This document shows positions 21,487 to 46,527 of a stretch of DNA of 64,000 nucleotides, piece by piece. This stretch comes from Acanthaster planci (lineage: Eukaryota > Echinodermata > Asteroidea > Valvatida > Acanthasteridae). Where the stretch lies: positions 2,421,329 to 2,485,328 of the forward strand of contig NW_019091371.1 in NCBI RefSeq assembly GCF_001949145.1, read 5' to 3'. The notes under the pieces are model-generated. The model had not been told where the DNA came from and made no database searches. It worked only from the letters and a program-made list of their open reading frames with translations. Position numbers and translations under genes: made by a program. Every line of letters begins with the position of its first letter. Position 1 is the first letter of the stretch.

Positions 21487-22621
21487 GTGGGAGGGGCGCT
21501 ATCTGGTTGGGGGTGCGCATGAAAAGACACACCAGAACACCCTGGGCTCGGATCTCTGCTGGTGTTATTGCTCTATTTAATTTCAATAGCTATTTAATTT
21601 CAATAGCAGACAGGCCAACAACGGAGGCGACGGCAAACATGAGGAATCAAAAGAAAAAGAAACACAACTTAAGTTAATTGTTCCTTCTAGGTGAATGGCA
21701 GGAATTATACACGTATAATCTGAATGTATTGAAATGGCACAGTTTGACCCTAAAGTGATAAAATTGGAAATGTCTGAAAAAACAGTTTATCTATTCATCC
21801 TTTCAAATTGATTAATTGCCAAGAAAATTAAATTCACACTGTGGACTTCCTCCTGATGGAAATAACAAAGAGTTCACCCTATTGTCATTATCCAATCCTA
21901 AACTTACATGTACATTAGAATAAAAACGATAAATCAATATCCCTCAAGTACTGGGAAGATTACTCTCTAATTCTGTGTAACTTAGAGATAGAATCTAATA
22001 TAATTGAAGTCCATTCATTCCAAACAATTTCAAAATTAAAGCAATAATCATCTCCAAAAAGCAAGGGATTTACATATCACTTAATCCTCAAGTACATGTG
22101 CCCGTCTCATTAATTTACATGTCACAATTTGCCCAACATGTGCCTGTACATGTACATGCAAGTAATTTACACTTATGCGAAACCAGTAAATTCCTTCAAT
22201 CAAATGATCTAAACTACATAACCCACATAATTACCATTAACGTCGATACCGATATATGTATATATACATGTATATGCGAACCAGACTTGTCTGAGCACAC
22301 TGCTATAAGGCCGCCATTATTTTACCGCTCGAAAGTAACAAAACCATTTGCCCAATTTACCCATAAAATAATGTATTTATACCCTTCCCACGATGTCTAA
22401 CAATTTCTCTACTCCCCTGGAAACCCATTCGATGATTTACAAGAAATTTACAAGCCCAAGAAGAGTGAAATTTACCTATTTAATTTCAATAGCTGACAAG
22501 CCAACAACGGAGGCGACGGCAAACATGATGAATGCCCCTGCCACCGCATGATGGCGCTGTTACTACACACCAGCATACTCACAATTATATGTACAACATG
22601 CATGACACCCCTCACACTTAT
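21487..22621. mobile_element. 1,135-bp presence/absence segment flanked by CTTAT
   Basis: Present in unit I, absent at the matching point of unit II (about 26,256), where TTTTTCTTAT runs straight into AAAAGCG. In unit I CTTAT occurs at both edges (21,482-21,486 and 22,617-22,621). Inside, a word of about 57 bp (start TATTTAATTTCAATAGC, containing CAACAACGGAGGCGACGGC) is repeated directly near both ends, at 21,591 and 22,477. This is compatible with an inserted non-autonomous element with a 5-bp TSD, or with a microhomology deletion in unit II. No coding potential recognised. Confidence 0.55.
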
Positions 22622-23860
22622 AAAAGCGCAGTTAATGACATTTGTATGTTTTAGGTATAACATGTCACATAAAGTATTTACTAGGAATATAAATTGGAAT
22701 TCGAATGTTTATGTACCATTACCAAGAGGCTAAATGCAATAACAGTTATTCCTCAGTTCTTGTTTGATGCTGGTGGGCCACATCACGTGACCAATCGCAA
22801 TCTGGCTTCTTGTCCTTTTTAAAAATGGTTTGTAACAAGCAGTTGGCCTTTCAGTATTGAACAAAGAGCAAGGCCGCTCTACATGTACATGTTTTGAGAC
22901 AACAAATTCCCGCATCGGGTATTTTCGCATTGTGTGACTGGACAAGAAACCTGGAACTTTGAGGGCGGTGTTGCGTTACAGGTATGACATGAACAGGCAT
23001 GAGTTTTGCGTCGACTACTTGGACCGACAGATTCTCTTCCAGAGCTGGTCGAGATTCGTACAGTGTGGTGTTAAGTACTAGACAGGTTCTCAGACAAAGC
23101 CATTTCTACTGGCATAAAGGAGTCTGTGCAAGGATGGTGGCATCTCCTTTGTGCAAGTCAGGTCAACTGCTAAAATTCGTCTCGGGGATGGGCGATCTCC
23201 AGCGAAGAGCAATATATGGGGGCCAGTTGATTGCCTCAGAAGTGAATACACTGTACATATCTTGGCAATTCCGGCTTCTAAAAGTTAACAGAAGTTAACA
23301 GATAAAACCTTTAAAAAGTCGTCCCCATAAGCGTATAGCTTGACGAAGGAGTATATACAGTGTAGTGCCCAGTTTACGGGTGTGAATGGAGCTTGGGCGG
23401 CCATTTAACACCGACTGGTGGGTGGCACCATGGTGGCGCTAAGTCGGTGGATTACTCCTACCGGTCTTAAACGCATGTTCATGACTNAGTTTGGAAGCCG
23501 AATCAGGCAGCATGTTATTTGCCAGTCCCTTTCATCTTTGGGGGCTCATGAGCACAAATGAGGATTTTTCAGTGCTGGCACGCGTGGTTTAGCAAGAGAC
23601 GGGCAGCTAGCTGCTCATGCAGATTGTACAGTCGTTTGTTAGCCCGACCAAACATGTTCAATCTCGTCAGCCTGTGGAGATTACCCGTGGAATCCTGTAA
23701 TCTTAGATATTCTGTAAACTTGTCAGGTTTCGTTTACTTTCCAAACAATGGCAACAATTATCAATCGCATAAAGCCCAGCTTTTACACCTCTGCACTCTG
23801 GTCCTACATATGCACCCTCGGCCGTTTCTGAACTCCTTTTTGTCTTTCTAATATCAACAG

Positions 23861-23971
23861 AGCCCGAAGACTCCCTCTATCGAGAAGGCCGACGGAAATA
23901 AGGAAGAAAAAGCTAAAAATCCTGAGGAGCTTGTGGAAATGCTGCAAACATTCAGAGAAACAGAAGTGTGA
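23861..23971 (+). pseudogene. Third copy of the SLCO terminal exon (orphan)
   Basis: 111 bp, preceded by TATCAACAG (acceptor) and ending TGA. It encodes a 36-residue tail nearly identical to that of gene 2 (SPKTPS becomes SPKTPS-like, with PEELVEMLQ where gene 2 has PEELMEMLQ). No upstream exons accompany it. It could serve as an alternative last exon of gene 2, be a dead duplicate, or be an allele of 19,500-19,610 duplicated by assembly. Confidence 0.85.
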
Positions 23972-24829
23972 ACCCCTGTGGGAAATCGTGTTTCTAAAGA
24001 GAGAGTCTTAATAACCTTGAAGCTTGGTGCTCGCGTATTAGACCTATTGAGCCAGTTCAGTATTCCAACAGCCCATGCCCAAATTTAAGCGCGCCCAGGT
24101 CATTCGGACGTAGGCGCGATGTCTGCCCAATCAGCACGCTGCCCTTCACGGACTCGCGGGTGCGCGTGCTTTGTTCCCGAATGACCTTTGTTTGAAATAC
24201 AGAACTGGCTCATTGAGAACATGTATACCACGGACAGGGCGCTCTTCCTGCAATGAATGAAACTCTATACCGATCTGGTGAAAAGAATCTGGAGCATTAC
24301 TGCGGTCTCCCCACACGCTTGAACAAAAGAGGCCACGTCCGAATCACTCGGCTGCGGCTTGAAATTACACGCAATTTTATAGGAACTGGCTGCAGCCAGT
24401 ACCACCGTAGACTCGTGCGTAATAGTAGGCCGTAGCCAAGTAATTCGGGCACGGCCAGAGAAATGCACATAGAATGCTTCCACGTCAGCCAATGGAAGCG
24501 CACTGCTCACCAAAATCATGCGCTCGTCAGGCTTAGGAATGCACCCCTGAGTGAAGGGGACACCGCAGTAATGGCGTCAGCGAATCGGTCTATACCGCGA
24601 TATAAGGCTGCAATTTACTATCATCATCATTCCCATCATCCCCTCATTGCCATCATCGTCATGACCATTATCTTCCTGTCCTGTGCAGAAACCTCCACTG
24701 AGTACACTTGCACACTGTTTAAGGAGCAGACAATCAGGTGCAGACAAGATGTCTAAAAAGACGAACGTGCGGAAATAAAAACTATATAGGGGGCCTAATT
24801 ATACGAAACGTGGAATAGTTATAGGACGG

Positions 24830-25620
24830 AATGGGTATCTAAGGCTAGCACCATTCACTGTATACATGAAAATATCCAGGGTTGGTAACTCTACAACTTG
24901 CTGGGGCAGTGTGTTCCACGAGCAGATAGTGCCGGGGAAGGAGCCCTTTTATAAGGATGAGGAACATGTGGCTGTTTCCTCAGGTACATGAACTGATCCG
25001 GGTAAGCTTAAAGGGATATCAGTGAGTTTGTTGAGATCCGGTACATCACTGTGACTTTGGAAATGGCCCTTCAGGGGTGTCAAAGAGTCTCCCACCCCAG
25101 GCTACTCAGTATGGTGTTGCTGCTGTCTTTCAAATAGTCATTCGTGACGTACCAGACAGCTAGACAGCTTTGATTTTAGTCAGGTTGTTAATTCCTCCCG
25201 GATGGATCTATACAAAGCTGGCACACTGCAGTGGACCGCACAAAGATAGTCTATCTGCGGACTGACTTCACGAGGGCAGTTGCTCAAGTTACGCCGAAAG
25301 AAACCAATTCTCATGCACTTCTGTGGGTGGTGACCACATGTTGCTTCCAGTATAAGTTGTCCGTCAGTAGGTATTTAACTGATGGTATACTGCCTCCAAA
25401 GGGTAGTTGTGAATGGAGTAGGTGAACTTGACTGGCTTGCAACGTTTAGTGATGTGGAGTACTTTGCTTTTTGCTGGATGGAGCTCCCTCTCAATTTAAA
25501 GTCATACAGTCATTTACAAAAGTTGGAGACCACCTGGAATAGGCCTTTTGTTGCTATTTCTGTCACCGGGCCTTCGTTACATTGTTTCATTGGATAATTA
25601 CATGTTATCAATGATGATAA
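24830..25620 (-). mobile_element. Non-LTR retrotransposon (CR1/L2-like) RT relic, unit II, more complete
   Basis: Same element as in unit I, but it keeps about 365 bp (about 24,920-25,290) that reads as RT thumb/connection with stops. It has RIGFFRRNLSNCP, then VTNDYLKDSS and LSSLGWETL in other frames, like the FLRRNL...RRAARFVTNDY...LGWxxL pattern of CR1/L2 ORF2. The CWNTLPQQVV block follows. So the shorter unit I form is a deletion, not the reverse. Confidence 0.8.
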
Positions 25621-27131
25621 CATATCAGGGTCCTGCTGTGAGACTATATACATTAATTTTATTGAAAAGGCAAGTCTTTTTATCTGTTAGGCAGCATGGG
25701 CAAACAATCAGAAAAAAAGGAGGGCACACTAAATATTAGACTGTTAAAATTTTAAATCATGGAAATGTAGTTAACTAGTTCTTTAACCAAGATACTATAA
25801 GGTTACACATTGAAAATTAACATAGGCCTAAGTTGCCACGATTGATTGGTTTCAGTTTATTTTTCTTCAGGTTAATGCATCATATATGGGTGGTCCTAAG
25901 CTTCCGTGAATGACTGTACATACAATAATAGAGAAATCAATATTTTTACATGTATTTGAAAACCCAGGTGGCTATCATTTCAAATGACATTCTTTTGTTG
26001 TTCATACACGCTACTCGTCATCCTCAAATATAAAGGCTCTTTACCATCATATCGATAGATAACGATCATTATCCAAGCGTCGCTACTAATAGTACATGCT
26101 TTGATAAAACATGGACTTGCAATACCGGAGAGTACCAAACATTTGAATTATATTATAGAAATGTCAAACTAAAGAACTATATTTTGTTATTTTGCTTGTT
26201 AAATGCAAGAAATTGAAGGCTTTAATTAAAAATTATTCACAAAATGTTTTTCTTATAAAAGCGTGGTTAATGACATTTGTATGTTTAACGTATAACATGT
26301 CACATATAGTATTTACTGGGAATTGGAATTCGAATGTTTACGTACCATTAGCAAGAGGCTAAATGCAATAACAGTTATTCCTCAGTTCTTGTTTGATGCT
26401 GGTGGGCCACAGCACGTGACCAATTGCAGTCTGGCTTCTTGTCCTTTTTAAAAATGGTTTTGTGACAAGATATTAGCCTTTCAGTATTGAACAGAGAGCA
26501 AGGCCTCTCTACATATACGTACATGTACTGAGACAACGAATTCCCGCATAGGGTGTTTTCGCATTGTGTGACTGGACAAGAAACTTGCTACGTTGAGGAC
26601 GGTGTTGCGTTACAGGTGTGACATGGAACAGGCGTGAGTTTTGCGTCGACTACTTGGACCGACAAATTCTCTTGCAGAGCTGGTCGAGATTCGTACAGTG
26701 TTGAAGTCGGGGTGTTAAGTACTAGACAGGCTGTCAGACAAAGCCATTTCTACTGGCACAAAGGAGTCTGTGCAAGGATGGAGGAATCTCCTCCGTGCAA
26801 GTCAGGTCAACGGCCAAAATTCGTCCGAGGGACGGGCGAACTCCAGCGAAGAGCAACATATGGGGGCCAGTTGATTGCCTCAGAAGTGAATACACTGTAT
26901 ATATCTTGGCAATTCCGGCTTCTAAAAGTTAACAGAAGTTAACAGATAAAACCTTTAAAAAGTCGTCCCCATAAGCGTATAGCTTGACGAAGGAGTATAT
27001 ACAGTGTAGTGCCCAGTTTACGGGTGTGAACGGAGCTTGGGCGGCCATTTAACACCGACTGGTGGGTGGCACCATGGTGGCGCTAAGTCGGTGAATGACT
27101 CCTAGCCGGTCTTAAACGCATCTTCATAACC

Positions 27132-27256
27132 NNNNNNNNNNNNNNNNNNNNNNNNNNNNNNNNNNNNNNNNNNNNNNNNNNNNNNNNNNNNNNNNNNNNN
27201 NNNNNNNNNNNNNNNNNNNNNNNNNNNNNNNNNNNNNNNNNNNNNNNNNNNNNNNN
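27132..27256. other. Assembly gap (125 N)
   Basis: Run of N. A single N also stands at 23,487. Both follow the same CCGGTCTTAAACGCAT sequence. Confidence 1.
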
Positions 27257-28233
27257 GTCCAGCACATATTTACTCTCCTTATCAAAATTATGCGGAGGTG
27301 AACATTCTTGTATCCAGGTTCCGGGGCCCCCTTTTTAACGCAGCGGGCATAATCAACAACAGATAAAATCTCAGCGAGCATTATCAAAATCTTAATACAC
27401 AGTCCCTTGGCAGCGCTTTTTGACTAATCCAGTTCGTAAGGGACTTCGTCACAAAGGCGGACGCACCACGGTTAGCAGGCTTTCATTGGACAATCGCTGA
27501 AGTTGCGCCGCAACTTCCGGTTCCATGGTTCACGTAAACAGCAATTAATGCCTGTAACTCTATGTGCCGTGCACGTGTGCAGTGGGCGTAGTTCAAACTG
27601 AAGTGACGTCACACTTACGTACCAGATAAGAGAAACGGTGCGTGAGGAAATGTGCTAAATACATGTAGATCGTGTAACGTACTAGACGCCATGACATAGC
27701 TATATGATATCGAATCAAACTTCAAAGCGGACTCGGCCGGCCCGTTTGCTGTTATACTACTGCTTGCAAATTAATTGCTGCTCTGTTGGCGGCGTCAATC
27801 ATGCCAAAACGTTTTTTTGGAGATCGTTCCTTGCTCTTTGAAGGAACGTTTGTTTTCTCTCCTGAAGTCTGAAAAGAATCCGAGAAAATTAAACTCTCAG
27901 CTATGTTTCTGGACCTTTAGGAAACCCGACAAGGATTTGAATCAGTTGTGTAGTCCTGGAGGGAATGCTTAAATAGCTATGGCCAGGGCATAATCATTGG
28001 AAGTTTGTTCCCTCAGAGCCTCCCCGGGTCGAAAAGGTTATGCCGAATCTGCCCGCACTTGTCTTTTATATTCAAGGACCGGATTTCTTATGTAGACATT
28101 TTGGTAGCTCACAGTCTTAAACCTTTTTGATTGCAGCTGAGTTGGATTTTGTGGGTTCCAAGTCGAAAACTTAGATATGATGTGGGGGGGGGTTAGTTTC
28201 ACTATATTTTGCATTTTGTTCTGGTTTTCCCAG
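27257..28233. other. Non-coding DNA upstream of the PTGR1 remnant
   Basis: No PTGR1 exon 1 here. A block near 27,716-27,755 (GCGGACT then GGCCGGCCC) resembles blocks upstream of the two intact PTGR1 genes (about 30,180 and 38,990), so it may be the old promoter region of the remnant. The 3' half matches intron 1 of the intact copies. Confidence 0.5.
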
Positions 28234-28682
28234 CATTCTTGGTGGAGGCAATCTATCTAAGTGTGGACCCCTACATGCGGTAAGTAGCAGCAATGCAAAG
28301 TCGGGTGGCATATTTTAGCAGCATTATCTCAAGCTGTTAATTTTCCTTTTACACACTGCATTGGATGACTCATTTTAGGCCAAGCCTTCTGCATGAGCCT
28401 AGCGACTAATTTCATACTGCCTTTTTGACATAAAAAAATAGCTGCCCTGTGTATTATGGAGTAGCCCACTCTTTGAATAGCCTAATTGGTATGTGCTCTT
28501 TGAATACAATTATGTTTTGCACGTACCGTGGACAGCAGTGTAACGACCGTTTCCTGTTTTTGATTTTCTAGTGGAAGTTGAAGTACAAGGAACATGTCAC
28601 CCAGGGTTTCGACAACATGTTTGATGCATTCGCGGGGCTGTTCTCTGGAGCAAATACCGGCAAAACCATCGTTAAAGTTTAG
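28234..28682 (+). pseudogene. PTGR1: PTGR1 remnant (exon 2 and exon 9 only)
   Basis: 28234-28279 is exon 2 (FLVEAIYLSVDPYMR) with intact splice sites. 28572-28682 is the last exon ([19 protein letters not shown]... to TAG). Exons 3-8 are absent: intron 2 sequence runs into the intron before exon 9 at roughly 28,500. Exon 1 is not found. Joining exon 2 (phase 2) to exon 9 (phase 0) breaks the frame at once. The first codon of exon 9 is TGG instead of GGC, and the AATAAA used by the intact copy reads GATGAA here (about 28,735). A dead copy made by internal deletion. Confidence 0.9.
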
Positions 28683-31038
28683 AAGAAACCAATCGATCTG
28701 GTGACTTGTGCCTTTGCCATAGAATGACATTGTAGAGATGAAGCTAGACTTACTTTATGTACGAAAAGTGCGCTTAAAATGCATTTTCTTTGCTATTGTA
28801 TCCCTTGAGAGTTATGGTAACAAGACTTTTGAAGACTTTTTGGGATGGAAACGTTGCTTAAAGCCGTTGTATATGTTTAGCAGGTAAAGCACTTTTTGTT
28901 AGATAATTCATTCTCTTTTGCTATTTTTTTTCACCGTAGCTGAATAAGCTTTTTTTCTTTTCTTTTTTTTAATAAATTTTTTACCTTAGTTTTGCAGTTT
29001 GCTTATCAAAATGGACTGCAGGGTCAGTTAACCGTCAATGCAGATGTACCTGATTCTTCTAAAACATGCATAGGTACTGTAGTAGCCCGAATGAGAAAGG
29101 GTTCGTTGTTTCCTAACAACCGCATCCCTTTGGCTAACACCTGGCTGAAGTTGCTCTTAGCTGGTTGCTGGGTGCCGTTTTTCGTTCATATCTCATCAGT
29201 GTATTCCCGCAGGGAGAACGACTTGTCCCACTCCCCCACCTGTTGTTTCAACTTCAACGTAATAATAACTGAAAAGGCAGTTGCTTTGTCCTATTCACTT
29301 GGTTAGCTTGCATGTGCACTGAGTCCATAAAACACCTTGAACATTCATCTGCTATGGATCTATCGATTTCGGACTACTTGTTTTTGTGCATGATTATTAT
29401 CGTTTTTTGAAATGTTTTCTGGTATTTGCAGTTTAAATTACCGATATGTTTTCCCTACCAATTTCAGTAACAATCCACTAATCTCCGTCAACATGTATCC
29501 ACATTTGCAAAGGAGCGACGATTATTTGGGGTTTTCTCTCTCCGTATTCTATGAACAGTTTCCATGCACTATTTTTTCAGCTTAAGTTGCCATTCACTTT
29601 TGTTCCGGCATCATTCCACTTCAGGGCATTCAAGACTACACTATCGGTATTCTTTATTGTAGTCTCTGCAGTCAAATTAAACCTCATCGACGCGTATGGG
29701 ATCTTTACATACATGTACATGTACTACGCGTGATTTTGGACAATCTAAACACGTTCTGATTCAAAATCGATATGGTAGTCACAAACTCGGGTTTAGACAT
29801 GGAGGAGGAGTGTCCTCGTCTCGTGGTCAAGGTCTACTGGGTCACATGTTCAGCACCCTGACGTCTCTTCTTGGGCCATGAACTAGTGTATTTGCTATTG
29901 TAGCACGCACACGCGCATGATATCGATAGCGATAACGTGCACAATTGCGCTTTTAAAACACTGTACCGGTAGATGTCTAACTTGAAGTTGAAGTAAGTAA
30001 AACTTATTTTTTCAACATTAGTAGTAGTGATGTAGGTATCAATCATGATAAAAATGAACAGTTATTCGATTATTGAAAATGGCCAGTGGATTGCTACCTG
30101 TATTTGTACTTAAGGTACGAAATGCATGTAAAATGTGCTAGAAATATGTACATGTACGTGTAAATAAACAGTATCGAATCCAAGCGGACTTTGGCATGTT
30201 GGCCGGCCCTGTACTAGTAGTGCTCATGGGCCTAAATTCTAGTACTACTAGCCCAACAGCTGAGGACGAAAATCATGCAGAACAGTTTTTGTGATAGTTC
30301 AATGCGGCGGCTTCACTCCTTGTACTATTGTAGGGCCAGGTGCCCCCCCCTCAGTCAGTTGGCACTGGGGCCACACCAAGTTAGGGAGCCTCATCACACA
30401 TCTATGAATCTCTTTTCTGTGTTCTTTGTGAAGCGATCTTGGATGTCATACGAAATTTTTTGGATATAAGTTTGGATTCCATGGGATGCTGCAAAACAGA
30501 TGTTGATTTGAAGTCGGGATATTTTGAGATATTTGGAGATTTATATGTAAAAGCAGAGCAAACTGTGATTTGCGAACACAAAACTGAGTGGAGATTTTGA
30601 CTGAAAGCTGAAAATACATATTTTCATAAAGTCTTTGTTCTTATTAAGTTGTTTGTGCTTTATTTCAATGGATTAAATGTTGGCGTCACTTGAAATTACA
30701 AGAAGATTGTTTGAAAAAAGTAAACAAAATGGATGTAACCTGACCTGTGCACAAGCCCTATGAGCCTTGTAAAAAATTCAAGTGTTAGCTCCATGAATTC
30801 CTCAATGCTTTCCTTGATAAAAGTAAGCTTTTCTACATGTAGGTCATCCATTTTGAGGTTGGGTTTGAGATCATTAATAGATAGCTGTAGGGAAAAATTG
30901 GTAGTTTCAGCATGTGGAATTATTTCCTGTGTTGTTTTTGGTTTTATAATCTTGTTTCCCCCCCTGCCTTTATGTAGGTATCTGTGAACTGGACCCAAGT
31001 CTTCTAATTACATCATCAGTTTATCATCAAGAACGAAA
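28683..31038. other. Intergenic DNA between PTGR1 remnant and PTGR1 copy B
   Basis: Homologous in order to 37,223-39,838, so it is the 3' flank plus promoter part of the tandem unit. It contains a CATATCTCATCAGTGT block (about 29,190) shared downstream of all three copies, and an upstream block near 30,175 with GCGGACTTTGG and GGCCGGCCC. No exon recognised. A possible 5' UTR splice acceptor (CATCATCAG) lies 20 bp before the ATG. Confidence 0.55.
30165..30215 (+). promoter_or_regulatory. Conserved upstream block of PTGR1 copies (candidate promoter)
   Basis: The words AATCCAAGCGGACT and GGCCGGCCCTGTACTA recur in altered form upstream of the remnant (about 27,715) and of copy C (about 38,975-39,030). 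Conservation may only reflect the recent duplication. No TATA box. Confidence 0.25.
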
Positions 31039-37222
<6,184 letters not shown>

Positions 37223-37276
37223 AAGAAACCAATCGATCTGGTGACTTGTGCCTTTGCCATAGAATGACATTGTAGA

Positions 37277-37282
37277 AATAAA
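37277..37282 (+). terminator. Poly(A) signal of PTGR1 copy B
   Basis: AATAAA 55 nt after the stop. The same place in the remnant has mutated to GATGAA. Confidence 0.65.
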
Positions 37283-39838
37283 GCTAGACTTGATTTCTGT
37301 ACGAAAAGTGCGCTCAAAATTCACTTTCTTCGCAAATTGCTTGAGGATCATGGTAACAAGTTAGACTTTTTGGAACGGAAACGTTTATACCGCTGTACTC
37401 TATGACACGTAAATAAATCACGTTTTGCTGCATTGCATTCTTCTGTGTTGCGTTTTTACACCGTTGCTGAATAAGCTGGATGTTTTTGCCCCTTTGTTTT
37501 GCAGTTTGCTGATCAAAATAAGAAACTGCATGTCAATTAACTGCCAAGTAAGTTGTACTTGATTCTTCCTAAGCATTCGTAGAGGAGATTGACACTAAGA
37601 ACCGCAGTGCGAATGAGAAAGAGCACTCTGTGCCCTAGCAACGAAATTCCTCTTGGGCAACACCACTGGCTGATGATGCTTGCTCTTAGCTGGTTGCCGG
37701 ATGCCGCTTTTCCGTCATATCGCATCATCAGGGAGATAGACTGGTCCCGCTCTCCCATCCATTGTCTTAACTGCAAAACAATAAAAATGGAAACAGGAGC
37801 CATGCAGTTGCCTCTTTCTTGTTCACCTGATTAATGCTTGCTTGTGTATTCATCTACACTCTGTCGCCTTTGACTACTTGCTGCATGAATATTATCGTTT
37901 GTTTTACATTCCTTTCATATTTTAGACAAAAATGTGGTATAGCTTGCAGGACGTGTTGTTCAATTTCCGTTGACGTGCAAATTAAGCAATTCCTGTTAAT
38001 CCAAAGAACTAGATGATTTAACCAGATCAGGAAATTCTGATCGAGCAAAGAGTAATTTGTAAATTATATTGGTATGCTAATTGAGCTTGTTTTGATGGGT
38101 AGAAATTTGCCTGTGGAAATGTGTTGAATTGTATAAATGAATGCACAGCATTTTTTTCCCCGATATGGGTGCATTCAAATGAAAACTCCTCAACGCCAAA
38201 AGGATCTGGTTTACATGTACCTACTGCCCTTGATTGTTTTTTTTTCTGTTTATAGTAAATATATTTGTGTTCACCTGTTCATGGAGTTTCCTCCATGACC
38301 TGATTAGGCCCATAAAGCCTGAAAATGTGTTGAATTGTATAAATGCACAGCGACATTTTCACCAATATGGGTGCAGTCAAATGAAAACTCAGCCTCAACG
38401 CTTAAAGGATCTGTTTACATGTAGCCTACATGTACCTACTGCGCTTGATTGTCTTTTCTGTTTACAGTAAATCTATTAGTGTTCTGATTAAAAACTGATG
38501 AGTCACACACGCACCTTTGTGCACGTTCCTCCGTTGTTACTGTTCGCGTAGGCCTACCGCTGGTGTTCTGTCTTGCTTGATTTTCGGTGGGGCCAGTTTA
38601 TCGAGGTTTAGATAAGAGGCGTGCCCTCCATTCCAGGTCAGGGGCTGCCGGGTCACATGTTCAGCACACAGACGTCTCTTATTATCCTTGAAGTAGTGTG
38701 CTGAGGCTAGGCTGGTGTCATGTCAATACACGCACATGATGATTTACCACGCGGATCGTCATTGCAGAAGTTGGCAGTCCAGCTAAAGGTGAGCACCCCT
38801 CCGTGAAGTGAGTAAAAAAAATAACGTGAATAGTAGTGACATTGGTATCATTTATAGTATATACAGTTATTCGATTAGTAAAATGGTTAGCCGACAGAGG
38901 ACACTTGTACTTTGTGTTAAAGGGTACAAAATGCAGGTAAAATGTTCCAGATAGACCAACGTTACGCGGTAAACGACTCGAATCAACATGATCAAAGCGG
39001 ACTTGCTAGGCGCAGGCCGGACCTGTTTACTATTCATACTTTAATACTAGGCCTACGTTTTTACTGACAGCTGGCACTCGGCAGCGCAAATCATGCGGAA
39101 AAGTATTTTTTTGTGATGGTTCAATACACATTGCTTCAGTCCTGGGGCCAGGTGTACCGCTGATTCTTTCATCTTTGGTCTGTTGGCACTGGGCTGGGGC
39201 CGAGTTAGGGAGGTTCATTAATTGTTGAACTTTTTTCTGTGTTCTTGTTGAAGTGATCTTGGAGGGGATGTCATAAGAAATATTTTGATATAATGGTTTG
39301 AATTCCATGGAACTCTGCAAAGCAAGGAAATGTTGAGTTGAAAAGGGGATTTTTGGAGATATTTTGGGATTGTGCATGTGTAAATGCAGAGCAAACTGAT
39401 TTTTGTACTCTAAAATAAGTGTGACTTTGAAAAGCCTTTCATGAAATCTTTGTTCATACTCGTGCCTTGTCTCAATGAATTAAAAGCAGGGTTTATTTGA
39501 AATTTCAAATTTTTTTTATTTTTTTTTGGGGGGGGGGGAAATAGTTCCATTTGTGGATGCCACCTGACCTTTGCACAAACCCTGTGAGACTGGTGTGAAA
39601 AATTCTAAGTCTTAGCTACATGAGTTCCTTCATATTTTCCTTGATAACTGAGACCTTTCAAGGCATCTTTTTATGCATATCCACCATCAGAGAAAAATTG
39701 GTGGTGTTGGTATACAGAATTATTTTCTTTGTTTTTGTTATTTTATAATCTTGTTTTTCCTCCTTGTCTTCATGGAGGAATCTGTGAACAGGACTCAAGT
39801 CTTCTAATTACATCATCAGTTTATCGTCGAGAACAAAA
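37283..39838. other. Intergenic DNA between PTGR1 copies B and C
   Basis: 3' flank and upstream region of the tandem unit. It holds a local direct repeat at 38,117-38,481 and a poly-G tract near 39,526. No exon seen. Confidence 0.6.
38117..38481 (+). repeat. Two-copy tandem repeat, period about 205 bp
   Basis: AATGTGTTGAATTGTATAAA starts a unit at about 38,118 and again at about 38,323. Both units run on through ATATGGGTGCA, CAAATGAAAACTC, AAAGGATCTG and CATGTACCTACTGC. Confidence 0.85.
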
Positions 39839-46427
<6,589 letters not shown>

Positions 46428-46521
46428 AAAAACCTCTCGATCTCGTGACTCGTGCCTTTGAGAATGACAAGGTAGGAATATCCTCTACTTGTCTTTTGTA
46501 TTGAAAATATACCCAAAGTTA

Positions 46522-46527
46522 AATAAA
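46522..46527 (+). terminator. Poly(A) signal of PTGR1 copy C
   Basis: AATAAA 95 nt after the stop codon. Confidence 0.6.

Larger units (their letters stand above)
19130..23486 (+). repeat. Duplicated block, unit I
   Basis: Starts inside intron 10 of SLCO gene 2 (TTGGAAGCCGAATC) and runs through its last exon, its 3' flank and the LINE relic to CCGGTCTTAAACGCAT just before an N at 23,487. It aligns along its whole length with unit II apart from two large indels: unit I lacks about 365 bp of LINE and has an extra 1,135 bp at 21,487-22,621. Confidence 0.9.
23488..27131 (+). repeat. Duplicated block, unit II, ending at the assembly gap
   Basis: Same order as unit I: intron-10-like sequence, terminal SLCO exon, LINE relic, then the gcgtcgactacttggaccga stretch and CCGGTCTTAAACGCAT. 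It stops at the N run (27,132). It begins within an intron and has no exons 1-10. This fits either a partial tandem duplication or an unmerged alternative haplotype. Confidence 0.9.

Noticed and set aside
22999-23298. About 100-codon open frame, also kept at 26,634-26,942
   Set aside because: Its conservation comes from the duplicated block, not from selection that I can show. There is no recognisable domain.
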